Shown: positions 31,316-40,621 of the stretch, one piece after another | How positions within the stretch are numbered: position 1 is the first letter of the stretch | Layout of the letters: each line of letters starts with the position of its first letter | DNA from: Streptomyces monomycini | GTDB taxonomy: Bacteria; Actinomycetota; Actinomycetes; Streptomycetales; Streptomycetaceae | Assembly: GCF_022271435.1 (NCBI RefSeq) | Contig: NZ_JAFIQY010000055.1 | Span: forward strand, 1-52,143 | DNA: 52,143 nt | Direction: 5' to 3' | Position numbers and translations under genes: made by a program | The notes under the pieces: model-generated | What the model was told of the DNA's origin: nothing | Seen by the model: the letters and a program-made list of their open reading frames with translations, nothing else | Databases searched by the model: none

Positions 31316-32758
31316 TCATCCCCGTACGACCCTCGCCTCCGCGACCCCCAGCCGCCACGCGTCCCGTTCGGGGCGCAGGAAGAGCGTCACGGCCACTCCG
31401 GCCAGCACCGTCAGGCCCGCCATCGTCCCGTACGCGCCGAGGTACCCGTCCGCGACGGTCTCCCCGGCGTCCACCAGCCGGCCCGTCACCGCGGGAGCCA
31501 GCACGCCGGCCAGAGCGAAGACGCAGGTCAGCGCACCGAGCGCGACGCCGCGCCGGTCCGCGGGAGAGATCCGGGAGACGGAGGTCTGCGCCACGGTCAT
31601 GATGATGTCCGAGCCGGCCATCGGACCGAGCAGCAGGACGGCTTTCAGCCACAGCACGTCCGTCGCGGCGAAGGCCAGGGTCGCCGCGCCCGAGAGGAGC
31701 AGCACCAGCCCGTTCTTCACGCCGGAGGGCAGGGGGATACGGGGGCGCAGGCCGGCCGCCGCACGCCTGCCCGCGCGCTGTACGAGCAGGCCGTGGGCCA
31801 GCATCGCGGTGCCCTTGGCCAGTGCGGCCAGCATGATCAACAGGCTCGCCTGGCGCAGCCCCAGCCCGCCGACCTCCTGGAAGTAGTCCACGGCCCAGGT
31901 GAGCGAGGCCGACACCGTCCAGAAGGCGGCGAACGCGCCGAGCGCCGCGGACAGCCAGGTCCTGGAGAGCAGCAGCTTCCGGTACGGGACGGAGCCGCCG
32001 CCGAGGGAGGTGTTACGGGCGGGACGCTTTCCCACCGGGGTGCCGTCGGTGGACCGCCGTCCCACCGGGGCGCTGTCGGCGGATCGCTGCCCTACCGGGG
32101 CATCGCTGACGCGCCGCCGCCCTACCGGAGGCGCCAGGGGTCCTTCCTCGCCGTACCGGAGCCACACCGCCGCCCACACCAGGCCGACGAGGCCCACCAC
32201 GCCGAACGCCCAGCGCCAGCCCCACGCGGCGGTGACCGCGCCGAGCACCGGCGCCGCGACGGCGACGCCCACCGCCGCGCCGACCAGGAAGATCGCGGTC
32301 GGCAGCGTACGGTCGCGCTCCTCGAACCAGCCGTGCAGGTGGTGCACCGCCACCGGGGTCGCCGGGCCCTCCGCCGCGCCCAGCAGCACCCGGGTGGCGA
32401 CCAGGACGCCGAACCCGGCCACGCCGAGCAGCATCGGCAACTGGGCGGCGGACCACAGCAGCGCCATACCGAGCAGCAGGACCGGGGTGCGCACCGTACG
32501 GGTGAGGAAGGAGCCGCCGAGCGCCGCCAGGCTGAAGAGCGCGAAGAACGCGGCGGACGCGGTGCCGAACTGTTCGCGGGTCAGGTGCAGTTCGGTCATC
32601 ACCGGGTTGGCGACCAGGCCCATCACCATCTTGTCGGCGAAGTTGACGAGCATGAAGGCGACCAGCAGCCAGGTGGTGCGCCAGGCCCGCCGGTGCTCGG
32701 AAGCAGTCATTCCGGAAAGCTCGCCGGGGTACGCCCCGGGCCCGGTCGCACGGGTCAC
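31316..32758 (-). CDS. MFS transporter
   Basis: 480 aa from GTG 32758, with GGGAGG about 7 nt upstream (an internal ATG 32710 is possible). Twelve hydrophobic segments are expected: the N-half starts WLLVAFMLVNFADKMVMGLV, and NFADKM is typical of sugar-acid/anion-type MFS members. The central cytoplasmic loop (about 215-255) contains three 10-residue repeats (APVGRRSTDG-like) encoded by a 30-bp tandem array. Substrate unknown. It is convergent with azlD, 39 nt apart. Confidence 0.85.
   Translation of the reverse strand: MTRATGPGAYPGELSGMTASEHRRAWRTTWLLVAFMLVNFADKMVMGLVANPVMTELHLTREQFGTASAAFFALFSLAALGGSFLTRTVRTPVLLLGMALLWSAAQLPMLLGVAGFGVLVATRVLLGAAEGPATPVAVHHLHGWFEERDRTLPTAIFLVGAAVGVAVAAPVLGAVTAAWGWRWAFGVVGLVGLVWAAVWLRYGEEGPLAPPVGRRRVSDAPVGQRSADSAPVGRRSTDGTPVGKRPARNTSLGGGSVPYRKLLLSRTWLSAALGAFAAFWTVSASLTWAVDYFQEVGGLGLRQASLLIMLAALAKGTAMLAHGLLVQRAGRRAAAGLRPRIPLPSGVKNGLVLLLSGAATLAFAATDVLWLKAVLLLGPMAGSDIIMTVAQTSVSRISPADRRGVALGALTCVFALAGVLAPAVTGRLVDAGETVADGYLGAYGTMAGLTVLAGVAVTLFLRPERDAWRLGVAEARVVRG
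32031..32120 (-). repeat. 30-bp tandem repeat in the MFS central loop
   Basis: Three full units start with CCCACCGGGG or CCTACCGGGG at 32031, 32061 and 32091; a partial fourth starts at 32121. The period is in frame and encodes 10-residue PVG(R/Q)R units in a loop, where length changes are tolerated. Confidence 0.85.
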
Positions 32759-33023
32759 CGAACGGCCTCCCTGTCCCGATCCACGTCTCCGGCACCGGCT
32801 TGCGGCGAGCCGGATTCCGGTCGTACCAGCCCTGCCCTGGCGTACGCGCCCGTGTGCCCGGGGGCCGGCCCGGAGATGGCCGTGAGGGCGGGCCCGGGGG
32901 CTCCGGCCCCCGTCCCGGTGCTCTCCCTGTGCGGACTGTGCGGGCTGTGCTGCGTCGAACCATCCGTCATGCCGGGCAGCTCCTCATGCGCGCCGGGCAC
33001 CTGTGCTGGTCAGGCGCCCGCTG

Positions 33024-33143
33024 TCGGTCCTCGGGTCGGTCCTCGGGTCGGTCCTCGGGTCGGTCCTCGGATCGGCCCTCTGGTCAGTCCTCGGATCGGC
33101 CCTCTGGTTAGTTCTTTGGTTAGTCCTCTGGTCGGTTTTCCGG
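33024..33143. repeat. 12-bp minisatellite between the MFS gene and its upstream neighbour
   Basis: Ten units of 12 bp, consensus TCGGTCCTCGGG. The first four are nearly identical and the rest progressively diverged (TCGGCCCTCTGG, TTAGTTCTTTGG). It lies in the 456-nt gap 32759-33214. Minus-strand reading gives a TDPR/TNQR repeat, but the short frame there has no credible gene signals. Nothing else was recognised in the gap. Confidence 0.85.
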
Positions 33144-33214
33144 CCTGCCCCGGCGGCAGGAGTCCGGTGTCCCCGAGGGCCCGACGCCACCCGCCGGTGT
33201 CACAGCCGTACCCG

Positions 33215-34141
33215 CTACCGGGCGGTGAGGCGCCCGTACGCGCGCAACGTCAGCAGCGCCTTGACCGTCACCATCGGGCGGCCCTCCAGAGCCGTTCCGG
33301 GAGCCCACACGCGCCAGCTCACGGGCCAGCCGCCGTCCTCCCGCTGGAGGGCGGCGAGGTGGTCCAGCGCCCGGTCCGTCTCCGCGTCCGTGAACCAGCG
33401 GCGGGCGAGAGAGCCCGGCGTGGCCGCGTAGTCGTACGCGAAATGGTGCTCCCCGGGCGCGTAACCGTCGGGTACGGGGGCGTCCGCCGTGCGGTCCGGG
33501 TCCAGGAGGACCAGCCGCTGCTCGCGCACCATGGTGCCCAGGCGCTGTGCGGCCGCCTCGGCGCGCGGCCGGTCGGGTACGCCCTCCAGGAAGGCGAGCG
33601 CCGCCTGGACCTCGTACGGGTGGGTCCGCTCCAGGGACTCCACCGCCTGCCAGCAGAAGTCCGTGGCCCGGAAGAGCCAGGCGTGCCACACCGCGTTGCG
33701 GTGCAGCAGGCCCACGACGGGTCCGGTGGTCAGGAGGGCGCTCGGCGGGTCGTCGGGCACCGGGAGCCACGGCGCGGCCGGATAGCCGCGCAACTCGGGG
33801 CGCACGGCGGGCAGCGCGCCCTCCAGGGTGGACACCCCGGTCAGATAGCGGCAGATCCGCTCGGCCCGCCGGCCGCCGCAGCGCCCGATGAGGTCGAGGA
33901 CGTACAGGGCGTGCGCGGTGTGCAGCGGCTGGCTGACCGGGCCGCGCAGGTCGGGTTCCAGGGCGTGGCCGTAACCGCCGTCGGGGTTCGCGTAGGCGGT
34001 GAGCGCGGCGTCGACACCGTCCGCGCCGCCTTCCAGGAAGTGGTACGCGAAACGGCGCTGTTCGAGCACCCGGGCAGTGAGCCAGATGAAACGCTCGGCA
34101 CGTGCCAGTGAGGTCGGCTGTGGTGCTCCGTTTTCCGCCAT
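33215..34141 (-). CDS. prenyltransferase/squalene-cyclase-fold hypothetical protein
   Basis: 308 aa from ATG 34141. An all-helical alpha-toroid is suggested by regularly spaced helices with NPDGGYGHALEPDLRGPVSQP near residue 52 and LQREDGGWPVSW near 265, the DGG(Y/W) turns typical of squalene-hopene cyclase and prenyltransferase repeats. The DXDD acid motif of cyclases and zinc ligands of prenyltransferases are not evident, so catalysis is uncertain. TACCGT (34148-34153, minus) lies 6 nt before the ATG and there is no SD. The DUF3046/recA block lies upstream, transcribed in the opposite direction. Confidence 0.7.
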   Translation of the reverse strand: MAENGAPQPTSLARAERFIWLTARVLEQRRFAYHFLEGGADGVDAALTAYANPDGGYGHALEPDLRGPVSQPLHTAHALYVLDLIGRCGGRRAERICRYLTGVSTLEGALPAVRPELRGYPAAPWLPVPDDPPSALLTTGPVVGLLHRNAVWHAWLFRATDFCWQAVESLERTHPYEVQAALAFLEGVPDRPRAEAAAQRLGTMVREQRLVLLDPDRTADAPVPDGYAPGEHHFAYDYAATPGSLARRWFTDAETDRALDHLAALQREDGGWPVSWRVWAPGTALEGRPMVTVKALLTLRAYGRLTAR

Positions 34142-34615
34142 GGACCGACGGTAGGGCCGTGCGCGCCGCCCGGCACCGGCGTGGACGTGGCTGCACTCTC
34201 AGGGGCGGGGTTCCGGACGTGCGCGGTTGACGGTCGTCCGGCAGCGGACGGGCCCCAGCCTCGACAGCGGCGGTCCGCGGACCCGGCAGCGTTCGGGCCC
34301 ACCCCCGGCAGTGGCGGCCCGCAGTCCCGGCAGCGGGCGGTCCGCAGTCCTGGCAGGTCTGTCGGCCCCACTGGTGGGGCGCCGGTTCGCCTCCGTTCCC
34401 GGAGCGCCCGTGTGCGCGCTGTTGCTGCTGCCCTTCCCGTCCTTCCCGTCCTTCCCGCCCTTCGGCCTCTCCGGCAGGTCGGCCGGGGCTTTACTCTGCG
34501 TACATATACGTCCTTCACGCCGGCGCGGGAGGCCGCGCCGCCAGAGTGGTGCGGCCCTGCCGGGAGTGCAAGGTATGGGAAACGTGCAGGTCAAGGCGAG
34601 TGCGGAGTGGGTTTC
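34142..34615. other. repeat-rich intergenic region upstream of the DUF3046 gene
   Basis: 474 nt. It contains imperfect GGCAGCGG(T/G)C-type repeats (about 34235-34355) and a 9-bp CCTTCCCGT array (about 34432-34463). The A/T-richer stretch about 34490-34512 (TTACTCTGCGTACATATACG) is the best promoter candidate for the downstream gene. No gene seen. Confidence 0.4.
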
Positions 34616-34810
34616 ATGCGGTTGACGGTCTTCTGGGAGCGGATGGCGGATCACTTCGGTGAGGGGTACGCCGACTCGTTCGCGCGCGATCATGTGATGT
34701 CCGGGCTCGGCGGGCGGACCGTGCACCAGGCGCTGGCGGACGGGTGGGAGGCCAAGGACGTGTGGCGGGTGGTCTGCGCGACGATGGACGTGCCGTACGA
34801 CAAGCGCTGA
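34616..34810 (+). CDS. DUF3046 protein
   Basis: 64 aa from ATG 34616. The whole protein is the DUF3046 domain: MRLTVFWERMADHFGEGYAD, then DHVMSGLGGRTVHQAL and WRVVCATMDVPYDKR. It is conserved just upstream of recA across actinobacteria, with no known function. The small size and tryptophans suggest a protein-binding helper, which is inference. SD weak (GCGGAGTGG about 8 nt upstream). Confidence 0.88.
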   Translation: MRLTVFWERMADHFGEGYADSFARDHVMSGLGGRTVHQALADGWEAKDVWRVVCATMDVPYDKR

Positions 34811-34978
34811 CGGGAGCGACGGCTCCGGGGGTGGGCCCGGGAGCGGACCCGGGGGCGCGCCGGCCCCGTGGACGGCGGCTCAGGCGACGGCGGAAGGCGG
34901 CACGGAGGTATCGGGCGGAGGTATCGGCCGGAGGCGGGCGGCGGTGCCGAGCGGGGCAGGGCGGGAGTTGTCGGACCT

Positions 34979-36295
34979 GTGAGCGACACTGGGCCCGTGC
35001 CAGCGACCGAGAATCCCACCCGTCACGACGACCCGCGCCCCGGAGGCGCCGCCCAGCGGATGCCACGGTGGCTGCCCCGCGCCATGGTGCTGGCGCTCGC
35101 CCTCGTGGCCTGCTTCCAGCTCGCCAGCTGGGCGTTCCACCAGCTCATCTCGCTGCTGCTGAACGTGCTGATCGCCTTCTTCCTCGCCCTGGCCGTCGAG
35201 CCGGCCGTGGACTGGATGGCGGCCCGCGGGCTGCGCCGAGGGGGCGCCACCGGGCTGGTCTTCCTCGGCATACTCGTCGGGACCGCGGGCTTCTTCGCAC
35301 TGCTCGGTTCGATGCTCGCGGGCCAGATCGCCACCATGGTCCAGGAGTTCCCGCAGTACCTGGACTCGGTGATCAGCTGGATCAACACCACCTTCCACAC
35401 CCACCTCTCGCGGGTCGAGGTGCAGAACAATCTGCTGAAGTCCGACTGGCTGCAGAAGTACGTACAGGACAGCGCCAACAACGTGCTCGCCGTCTCCGCG
35501 ACCGTCCTGGGCAGCCTGTTCAACCTCCTGACCGTGGCCCTGTTCTCCTTCTACTTCGCCGCCGACGGCCCCCGGCTGCGCCGCGCCCTGTGCTCGGTCC
35601 TCCCGCCGTCCCGGCAGGCCGAGGTGCTGCGCGCCTGGGAGATCGCGGTCGCCAAGACCGGCGGGTACCTGTACTCCCGCGGCCTGATGGCACTGATCTC
35701 CGGCATCGCGCACTACGTCCTGCTGGAGATTTTGGGCGTCCCGTACGCACCGGCGCTCGGCATGTGGGTCGGGCTCGTCTCCCAGTTCATCCCGACCATC
35801 GGCACGTACCTCGCCGGCGCGCTGCCGATCCTGATCGCCTTCACCGTCAATCCCTGGTACGCGCTGTGGGTCTTCGGGTTCGTCGTGGTGTACCAGCAGT
35901 TCGAGAACTACCTGCTCCAGCCGCGCATCACGGCCAAGACCGTGGACATCCACCCGGCCGTCGCCTTCGGGTCGGTGATCGCCGGTACGGCGCTGATGGG
36001 CGCGGTCGGCGCGCTGATCGCCATCCCGGCGACCGCGACGCTCCAGGCGTTCCTGGGGGCGTACGTGAAGCGGTACGAGGTCACGGACGAGGTACGGGTA
36101 CGGGGCGGCAACCGGCGCCGGCGCGCGACCTCGGCCCTGCGGCGGCTGCGCCGGTCCCTGCACGACGAGCCGCCGGCCGCGCCCCTGGAGGGCCGGGAGA
36201 CCGGTGGGGACGGGGACGAGGGTGATCGGGACGGGCGAGGCGGAAGCGGCGGGAGCCGCGGGAGCGGGCCCGGCGCGGGGGGCAAGGAGAGCTGA
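34979..36295 (+). CDS. AI-2E family transporter (PerM/YdiK type)
   Basis: 438 aa from GTG 34979 (GGGAG about 11 nt upstream; GTG 34997 possible). A family-typical layout: helices clustered at about 35-105, a long soluble segment (about 110-190; FPQYLDSVISWINTTFHTHL), then four or five helices including VSQFIPTIGTYLAGALPIL and QQFENYLLQPRI. The C-terminal tail (about 370-438) is basic then Gly/Asp-rich. The family includes efflux and Na+/H+ antiporters as well as the AI-2 exporter TqsA. Autoinducer-2 export should not be assumed here. It precedes recA by 255 nt. Confidence 0.87.
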   Translation: MSDTGPVPATENPTRHDDPRPGGAAQRMPRWLPRAMVLALALVACFQLASWAFHQLISLLLNVLIAFFLALAVEPAVDWMAARGLRRGGATGLVFLGILVGTAGFFALLGSMLAGQIATMVQEFPQYLDSVISWINTTFHTHLSRVEVQNNLLKSDWLQKYVQDSANNVLAVSATVLGSLFNLLTVALFSFYFAADGPRLRRALCSVLPPSRQAEVLRAWEIAVAKTGGYLYSRGLMALISGIAHYVLLEILGVPYAPALGMWVGLVSQFIPTIGTYLAGALPILIAFTVNPWYALWVFGFVVVYQQFENYLLQPRITAKTVDIHPAVAFGSVIAGTALMGAVGALIAIPATATLQAFLGAYVKRYEVTDEVRVRGGNRRRRATSALRRLRRSLHDEPPAAPLEGRETGGDGDEGDRDGRGGSGGSRGSGPGAGGKES

Positions 36296-36382
36296 GGGGC
36301 CGGGCGGCCGGGCCGGGCCCCGCGTTCCCGCCGTACGGGATCGTCCGGGCGTGACCGGGGCGACGGGCCCGGCGTGGTGCGC

Positions 36383-36409
36383 TTGACACTGAAATCGAAC
36401 ATCTATTCT
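36383..36409 (+). promoter_or_regulatory. recA promoter P1 with LexA-box-like site
   Basis: A perfect TTGACA (36383-36388) and TATTCT (36404-36409) are 15 nt apart. TCGAACATCTATTCT (36395-36409) matches the Gram-positive LexA box (GAAC-N4-GTTC type, here GAAC-ATCT-ATTC) and covers the -10. LexA bound here would block RNA polymerase. Confidence 0.65.
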
Positions 36410-36452
36410 TATGAGACGTCCGGCCCGTGTCTCCGCCCGGAGTTCCCGGGAG

Positions 36453-36461
36453 TTATCCACA
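36453..36461 (+). promoter_or_regulatory. DnaA-box match in the recA leader
   Basis: TTATCCACA is an exact copy of the E. coli high-affinity DnaA box. Streptomyces origins prefer TTGTCCACA but accept this form. It sits between the two recA promoters. Confidence 0.4.
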
Positions 36462-36484
36462 GGCCGGAGCCGGGTCCGGGCGCG

Positions 36485-36507
36485 TTGTCAGTGGCAGGCG
36501 TTAGCGT
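36485..36507 (+). promoter_or_regulatory. recA promoter P2, RecA-NDp (PafBC) type
   Basis: TTGTCAGTG (36485-36493), exactly 8 nt, then TAGCGT (36502-36507), a full match to TTGTCRGTG-N8-TANNNT. It drives LexA-independent damage induction in mycobacteria via PafBC. The start of transcription would be about 36514, leaving a leader of about 37 nt to the recA ATG. Confidence 0.8.
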
Positions 36508-36550
36508 CATGGATGTGAAGCGATCGACTCAAGCAAACCGGGTGGAAGCC

Positions 36551-37678
<1,128 letters not shown>

Positions 37679-37684
37679 TCCATC

Positions 37685-38377
37685 GTGACGCGGCGAACGG
37701 AATGGCCCGACGACCACGGCCACGGCCCCGGTGCGGGAGTCGGTCACGACGAGGGGCGTGACGACGACGGCCGGGGCGGGAGCGGCAGCGCCGCGGGCGG
37801 CGCCGAGAACCGTAGGAAACGCAAGGACGGCGGTGGTTCCTCCTCGTCGAGGGCCGAGGCGGGACCGCCGCGTACGCCCGAGGAGCAGGCGCGGGCCATC
37901 TGCCTGCGCCTGCTCACCGGGTCGGCGCGGACGCGCAAGCAGCTCGGGGACGCCCTGCGTGAGCGGGGCATCCCCGAGGACGCCGCACAGGAGGTGCTGT
38001 CCCGCTTCGAGGAGGTGGGGCTGATCGACGACGCCAAGTTCGCCGATGCCTGGGTGGAGTCCCGGCATCACAGCCGGGGGCTGGCCCGCCGGGCGCTCGC
38101 CCGCGAGCTGCGCACCAAGGGCGTCGCCCCCTCGACGGTCGACGAAGCCCTCGGGCAGCTGGACTCCGAGCAGGAGGAGCGCACGGCCCGCGAGCTGGTC
38201 GACCGCAAGCTGCGGGCGACCCGGGGCCTGGACCGGGAGAAGCGGATACGGCGCCTCGCGGGAATGCTGGCCCGCAAGGGATACTCGGAGGGCCTCGCCC
38301 TGCGGGTGGTCCGGCAGGCCCTGGAGGAGGAGGGGGAGGACCCGGAGCTGATGGAGTATCACTTGCCGGAGGCGTGA
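37685..38377 (+). CDS. recX: regulatory protein RecX
   Basis: 230 aa from GTG 37685, 6 nt after recA. A disordered Gly/Asp/Ser-rich N-terminus (about 1-60) precedes three tandem three-helix RecX repeats: AICLRLLTGSARTRKQLGDALRERG, LIDDAKFADAWVESRHHSRGLARRALARELRTKG, and KRIRRLAGMLARKGYSEGLALRVVRQALEEE segments. It binds RecA filaments and limits their activity. The stop codon lies inside the first unit of a 13-bp tandem repeat. Confidence 0.93.
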   Translation: MTRRTEWPDDHGHGPGAGVGHDEGRDDDGRGGSGSAAGGAENRRKRKDGGGSSSSRAEAGPPRTPEEQARAICLRLLTGSARTRKQLGDALRERGIPEDAAQEVLSRFEEVGLIDDAKFADAWVESRHHSRGLARRALARELRTKGVAPSTVDEALGQLDSEQEERTARELVDRKLRATRGLDREKRIRRLAGMLARKGYSEGLALRVVRQALEEEGEDPELMEYHLPEA

Positions 38378-38642
38378 TCCGGAGGCGTGATCCGGAGGCG
38401 TGATCCGGAGGCGTGATCGCGGCGGGGTGTGAGCCGATGGGGGCGTGGCCCGGCGGAGGTGTGAGCCGACGGGGGCGTGGCCCGGCGGAGGTGTGGGCCG
38501 GAGGGGGCGCGCGCCGGTGGGGACCGAGCCGCGGTCCGCGACGGTCGGTACAGGCCGCGACGGTCGGTACGGCCTGTGACGTGCGGCCCGGCACTCGACG
38601 TGCGGCCCGGCACTCGACGTGCGGCCCGGCACTCGACGTGTC
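38366..38642. repeat. cluster of tandem repeats at and after the recX stop
   Basis: Four perfect 13-bp units CCGGAGGCGTGAT (38366-38417), the first carrying the recX TGA. After that: degenerate CCGGCGGAGGTGTG-type units (about 38450-38510), a duplicated CGCGACGGTCGGTAC (about 38558-38591) and three perfect 19-bp units beginning GTGCGGCCCGGC (38581-38637). No gene is supported in 38378-38811. Confidence 0.85.
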
Positions 38643-38811
38643 GTCCGGCTCATGACGGACGGGTTGGCCGGTGACGGACCAGCCCCCGCTGCCGTGTCCG
38701 TTCTCGTCGGTGGCCGGAGCCGCATCGACCGGCTTCCGGGGGGAAGCCCCCCTCCGACGAGGAGGCTGGCTGCAATGTGCTGTGCGTGCCGTGGGCGGCA
38801 GAGTGCGGTGC

Positions 38812-40119
38812 ATGATCTTCACTCGAAAACGCCGTGGATGGTCCGCCGCGCCCGGCATCCTCGTCCTGGGGTGCGCCGCGGCCGTACTGGCTACCGGGGC
38901 AGTGGCGACGACCACGGCGGCAGCGACGCCCGAGAGCCCGGGTGCGGGCCCTGGCACCGGCACGACGACCGCGACCAGAACCTCACCCACGGCCGGACCC
39001 GACGCCGCCGAGCAGCGCTCGGTGCCCGGTTCGGTGGTCTCCGTCGCCCTCGTCGCCGACCTGGACGCGAAGAAGGTCGCGGCCCGTCTGGAGAAGGCCG
39101 GTATCGACGCGGCCCAGGTCCGTTACGGCGTACGCGCCCACCGCGTCGTCTACCGCACCCGCGGCCTCCGGGGCGAGCCCACCACGGCCAGCCAGCTGAT
39201 CGCCGTACCCAAGAACGGCAAGCGGGTCCTCCAGACCGTGTCCTGGCTGCACGGGACGACCGTGTACCGAGGCGACGTGGCCTCGGTGAACGAGCAGTCC
39301 ACCGACCGGGCGGCGGCCCTGCTCTTCGCCTCGACCGGCCGGGCCGTCTCCGCGCCGGACTACCTGGGCCTGGGCGAGGGCCCCGGCATCCACCCGTACG
39401 GCCATCCGCGGGCGACCGTCACCGCCTCGGTCGACGGGTTGCGCGCGGCCCGTGTGTTCGCCCGGCGGGAGCAGCGCATCCTCGACAGGAACGTGCTGGT
39501 CAGCGGCTTCTCCCAGGGCGGGCCCGCCACGATGATGGTCGGTCGGGCCCTCCAGCGGGGCGCCGACCCGTACTTCCGGCCGGGGGCGCTCGCCCCGATC
39601 GCCGGGCCCTTCGACCTGAGCGGTTTCGAGGCCGCGGCGGCCGACGACAAGGTCGTCCGGTCGTCGCTCTACCTGGCCTACTTCGCGACCGCGTGGGACC
39701 GGATGTACGGGCTGTACGACACGCCGGGGCAGGCCTTCCGCGCGCCGTACGACAAGACGGTGGAGTCCCTGTTCGACGGCGATCACAAGACGTCGGAGAT
39801 CGCGGCCGCGCTGCCGGCGACCTCGGAGGAACTGTTCACGCCGGAATTCCTCGACACGGTTCGCAGCCCGCGGGGGAAGCTGCGGCAACAGTTGAAGGCG
39901 CTGGACACCACCTGCGACTGGCGCCCGGAGGTGACGGTGCACCTCTACCACGCCAAGGGCGACCAGGACGTGGCGTTCGAGAACGCGCGCCACTGCGAGC
40001 GGCACCTCACCGCCAACGGGGCCGCCCACCGGCTCACGGACATCGGAGACGTGGACCACAACGGGACGGTGCGCAAGGCCCTGCCCCTCGTGGTCCGGCA
40101 GTTCGACGCCGGACGCTGA
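38812..40119 (+). CDS. secreted alpha/beta hydrolase (secretory lipase-like)
   Basis: 435 aa from ATG 38812 (GTG 38791 is an alternative; neither has a clear SD). A signal peptide is obvious: basic IFTRKRRGW, hydrophobic ILVLGCAAAVLATGAVA, then an Ala/Thr-rich cleavage region and a Pro/Thr/Gly spacer to about 65. The nucleophile elbow is GFSQGG (Ser about residue 230), SAPDYLGLGEG resembles the secretory lipase (LIP) family, and late acid and His candidates are KGDQD and DVDHNGT. It probably cleaves esters outside the cell. The stop codon starts a 15-bp tandem repeat. Confidence 0.83.
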   Translation: MIFTRKRRGWSAAPGILVLGCAAAVLATGAVATTTAAATPESPGAGPGTGTTTATRTSPTAGPDAAEQRSVPGSVVSVALVADLDAKKVAARLEKAGIDAAQVRYGVRAHRVVYRTRGLRGEPTTASQLIAVPKNGKRVLQTVSWLHGTTVYRGDVASVNEQSTDRAAALLFASTGRAVSAPDYLGLGEGPGIHPYGHPRATVTASVDGLRAARVFARREQRILDRNVLVSGFSQGGPATMMVGRALQRGADPYFRPGALAPIAGPFDLSGFEAAAADDKVVRSSLYLAYFATAWDRMYGLYDTPGQAFRAPYDKTVESLFDGDHKTSEIAAALPATSEELFTPEFLDTVRSPRGKLRQQLKALDTTCDWRPEVTVHLYHAKGDQDVAFENARHCERHLTANGAAHRLTDIGDVDHNGTVRKALPLVVRQFDAGR

Positions 40120-40175
40120 GACGCCACCACCTGAGACGCCACCATCTGAGACGCCACCACCTGAGACGCCGCACA
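40116..40175. repeat. 15-bp tandem repeat starting on the hydrolase stop codon
   Basis: Four units of CTGAGACGCCACCAC or one-base variants (40116, 40131, 40146, 40161) and a decayed tail to about 40190. The first unit contains the TGA stop (40117-40119) of the hydrolase gene. Confidence 0.85.
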
Positions 40176-40231
40176 TCGAGACGCCGCACTGAGCCGACGG
40201 CGGGCCCGCTTCGGGCGGACCCGCCGTCACC

Positions 40232-40621
40232 TCATCCGTGGCCGCGGGCGCGGACCGGCAGTCCTGCCGCCCGCCATGCCTGGAAGCCGCCCACCAGGTC
40301 GGTCGCCCGGTACAGGCCCAGTTGCCGCAGGGAGACGGCCGCGAGGCTCGACGCGTAGCCCTCGTTGCAGACGACGACCACCGGCAGGTCGTGGCCGGTG
40401 GCTTCCGGGGCGCGGTGGGCGCCGGTGGGGTCCAGGCGCCACTCCAGTTCGTTGCGTTCGACGATCAGCGCACCCGGGATGGTGCCGTCACGTTCGCGCA
40501 GCGCCGCGTATCGGATGTCGACCAGCAGCCCGCCGTCCCGCTGGACCACCGCGGCCTGCTCGGGGGACACCCGGTCCAGTCCGGCCCGTGCCGCCTCCAG
40601 AAGCGCGTCGACGGCGCTCAC
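40232..40621 (-). CDS. rhodanese-like sulfurtransferase
   Basis: 129 aa from GTG 40621, overlapping the cysteine dioxygenase stop (GTGA), so translation is likely coupled. A single rhodanese domain: LLVDIRYAALRERDGTIPGALIVER, active-site loop CNEGYASS with the persulfide-forming Cys, then FQAWRAAGLPV. With a cysteine-oxidising partner it would handle sulfane sulfur or the sulfite produced downstream of cysteine sulfinate. The exact substrate is not visible. Confidence 0.88.
   Translation of the reverse strand: MSAVDALLEAARAGLDRVSPEQAAVVQRDGGLLVDIRYAALRERDGTIPGALIVERNELEWRLDPTGAHRAPEATGHDLPVVVVCNEGYASSLAAVSLRQLGLYRATDLVGGFQAWRAAGLPVRARGHG

Noticed and set aside
32984..33190. 68-codon minus-strand frame with TDPR/TNQR repeats
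   Set aside because: It is the 12-bp minisatellite translated; no SD and no conserved segment.
38366..38642. Possible CRISPR array after recX
   Set aside because: Units are directly adjacent without unique spacers and no cas genes are nearby.
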